Position numbers and translations under genes: made by a program | Part shown: piece by piece, positions 62,013 to 64,000 of the stretch | Layout: each line of letters opens with the position of its first letter | How positions within the stretch are numbered: the stretch's first letter is position 1 | Assembly: GCA_013396995.1 (NCBI GenBank) | Contig: VWZP01004509.1 | Span: 372,636 to 436,635, forward strand | Direction of reading: 5' to 3' | DNA: 64,000 nucleotides | Source: Dicaeum eximium | Taxonomy: Eukaryota > Chordata > Aves > Passeriformes > Dicaeidae | The notes under the pieces: generated by a model | Databases searched by the model: none | What the model was told of the DNA's origin: nothing | What the model saw: the letters and a program-made list of their open reading frames with translations, nothing else

Positions 62013-64000
62013 AGTGCTCTGTGTATTGGTGCACAGGGCTGGTCTGTACTAGCAGTAAGAATTTTGCTTTCTCTCAGTTTTTTCTTAACAAAATTTGGCC
62101 CATTATCTACTTACATGAACTAATAATCAGCTTTCTGAATTATTTTCCCACTTGTCCACTAAGACAAAGAAGATACGCCTTTTCTCAGGAACAGATGGTG
62201 AGTACTTACTAACTGCTCATTATAATCTGAAAGTGAACATTGGCTGGGGATCAAACAAGTTCTCAGTAACCTCTGAGGCACATGGCTGATTGAACCATTA
62301 TGAATACAATTAAATACTTAAAATGTCAAATAAGTAAAACATACCTAGTGTAAGAGTGTATTGAGCATGAACAAATAGAGCCTCCTTTTCCACCTACAGA
62401 GGTAATTATAGCCTACAGAAAGCTTAAGAAATATGTGCAAACACTCCCCAAGTACTTTCCCCAATATCAGTATTCAGGGCAAGCCTCAAAAAAAAAAAAA
62501 AAATTGAAAATTATTACTCCTGTATACAATTGCAGGTTTTTTTAAAAGCTGTGTATGAAATCTTCAACAGAGAAATCAAAGACCTATTTCTGAATTTGCA
62601 GACACTATTAAGAAAGTGATTGGAAACTTGTAGAAAATCTACTTGTGCTTCCTTGTTACAAAATACAGGTTTCCTTAGATGAGACTTCTATGCTCAAAGG
62701 GTTGTCCTATCATCTGACAAATTTCTTTGAGACCAGAAACAAAATTTTTCATAGAATTTGTGTATCCTTGTTCAGAGTGCTGTCAGGTGTACAGATTGTA
62801 CGAGTTGTGGGCACAGAAAAAAAGACTCAACCATTTCTCTTGTAGGGTGTATAGCAAGTAACAATAGAAGGCCTGAAGAAGATATTTTCCAACAAAATTA
62901 TTCATTTTCTGGTGTCATCTTTCTCTTGAAAATATGAACAGTGATTTAAAGCTTCATTCCATGTATTAATGGAGTTCTTGATTCTAACAGAAACTTAATA
63001 CAATGTTTAAGATGCAATTGATCCTGCTTTATGGTTTTGGCATGATAATAACAGATGTTGCTAATTATTTTTTTAATGTGAATCTGATTAAATACTTTAG
63101 CAGAACATCTAATAAAGTCAACACTCGTTATTCTTATATTAAAACTTCAGTGTTTATTCTGTTTTCATTATTATCCTGTAGGGCTGCATTATTTGTTTGC
63201 CCTGTTAGAAAATATTCAAGTATTCATGATGATTCTGCTTAATTTTACTCCCCCTATTTTGAGTAAAGCAATATATTAAAATTAAAGCATTATTACATTA
63301 ATTACTTCATATTTCTTTTTTGAAATTGGCTAAATATATTACTCATATTTTCATTCAAATATGTTGCAATATGCAATTTTATATTCATACTTCTAAAGTT
63401 TCTTAGTTTTTCCTTACATTTATTATGAGATTGATAAAAATTAAAAGCATGATAAAGAACAAAATTAAATTTTTACTGAGCATCTGAATTACTTGGTTAG
63501 CAGACTGCAGTGAAAAATGTAAAATTAGCAGAACCAAATACTAGTTGGAATTAAAAGCATACATTTATTTTTAAGATCATAAAGATTCTCCTTCAAAAAT
63601 AAAACTTACCTCACAGATTTGGGCAGCTTTCACTCAATAAAAAACAAGACACTCATCCCTTATTTGCTGTTCAGCCAGAGACAAACATGAAGCAGCAGAG
63701 AATTCAATGTAATTGAGAGATAACTTGAAAGCGTAAAGACATTTCCAAATTAAATGCTGCAGTCTCATTTAGGAAAGGTAATTATAGTACAGAGTCACAG
63801 TTAATGTTCTACAGAAGTAATTCCATCCTTAGCAATATTTTCACTACCCTTAACTTTGAAAAAGCCCCTATTGGGCTGAAATTTCTCATACATAGTCTCA
63901 GCCCAAAGGGTTATTTTAAAGTTTAAATTCAAATGTTATGAAAATTGAGTTACTAAATGAATTTTTGCACTAAGAAAATTGTTCTAATTTGTTGTCTTCT
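62013..64000. other. AT-rich noncoding interval to the window end
   Basis: No gene recognised. An A16 run lies at 62488-62503. Frames of 60 to 79 codons are isolated and show no domain. Confidence 0.6.
62488..62503. repeat. Poly-A run (16 bases)
   Basis: An uninterrupted A16 mononucleotide run. The preceding 100 bases are not recognisable as a retrotransposed copy. Confidence 0.95.

Noticed and set aside
1..64000. CRISPR arrays, prokaryotic operons, ribosome binding sites
   Set aside because: No spaced direct-repeat array and no clustered long open frames occur. The sequence is vertebrate.

Overview
The window reads as vertebrate nuclear DNA, most likely from a bird. It is AT-rich and has no operons or long open frames. 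It carries several CR1 LINE fragments of the sauropsid type. One of them ends in the octamer-like terminal repeat (ATTCTGTGATTCTTTG) that is characteristic of CR1. It also carries an isolated retroviral LTR of avian style and very old MIR-like SINE remains. I cannot name the species or the chromosome. Two single unresolved bases (N at 12975 and 26862) show that it comes from a draft-type assembly.

I found no protein-coding gene, exon, tRNA or rRNA that I can defend. The longest open frames are explained by repeats: a 208-codon minus frame at 44423-45049 is the antisense of a CR1 3' end, a 138-codon plus frame at 21877-22293 overlies a decayed CR1 reverse transcriptase, and a 133-codon plus frame at 55114-55515 lies inside the LTR. 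The rest are chance openings in AT-rich DNA. The window is best described as a gene desert or the interior of a large intron.

Layout. 1-12 kb: AT-rich unique sequence with a decayed CR1 endonuclease fragment (2017-2199) and a POU-dimer-like site near 682. 12-22.5 kb: a MIR/L2-like tail (12254-12333), a GC-rich island (15340-15700), an unassigned GC-richer block (16595-16880), and an ancient CR1 with recognisable RT motifs and 3' end (about 21780-22490). 22.5-35 kb: mostly featureless, with a CR1 3' fragment at 25.6 kb and a TA repeat at 33.4 kb. 35-49 kb: an AGAT microsatellite, two G-quadruplex motifs, a 33-bp perfect duplication, two CR1 3' ends (43.6 and 44.4-44.9 kb), overlapping hairpins near 44.0 kb and an ATT microsatellite. 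49-64 kb: two MIR-like relics (49.6 and 58.4 kb), the solo LTR (55115-55597) with 6-bp target duplications, an unassigned GC-rich block (59.6-59.8 kb) and a reverse-oriented CR1 3' end (61.7-62.0 kb).

No undescribed gene system is evident. The items most worth follow-up are the solo LTR, which still carries promoter, polyadenylation and CpG-rich R-U5 signals, the GC-rich island at 15.4 kb, and a few CTCF-like and POU-like sites that could matter if this desert has long-range regulatory activity.
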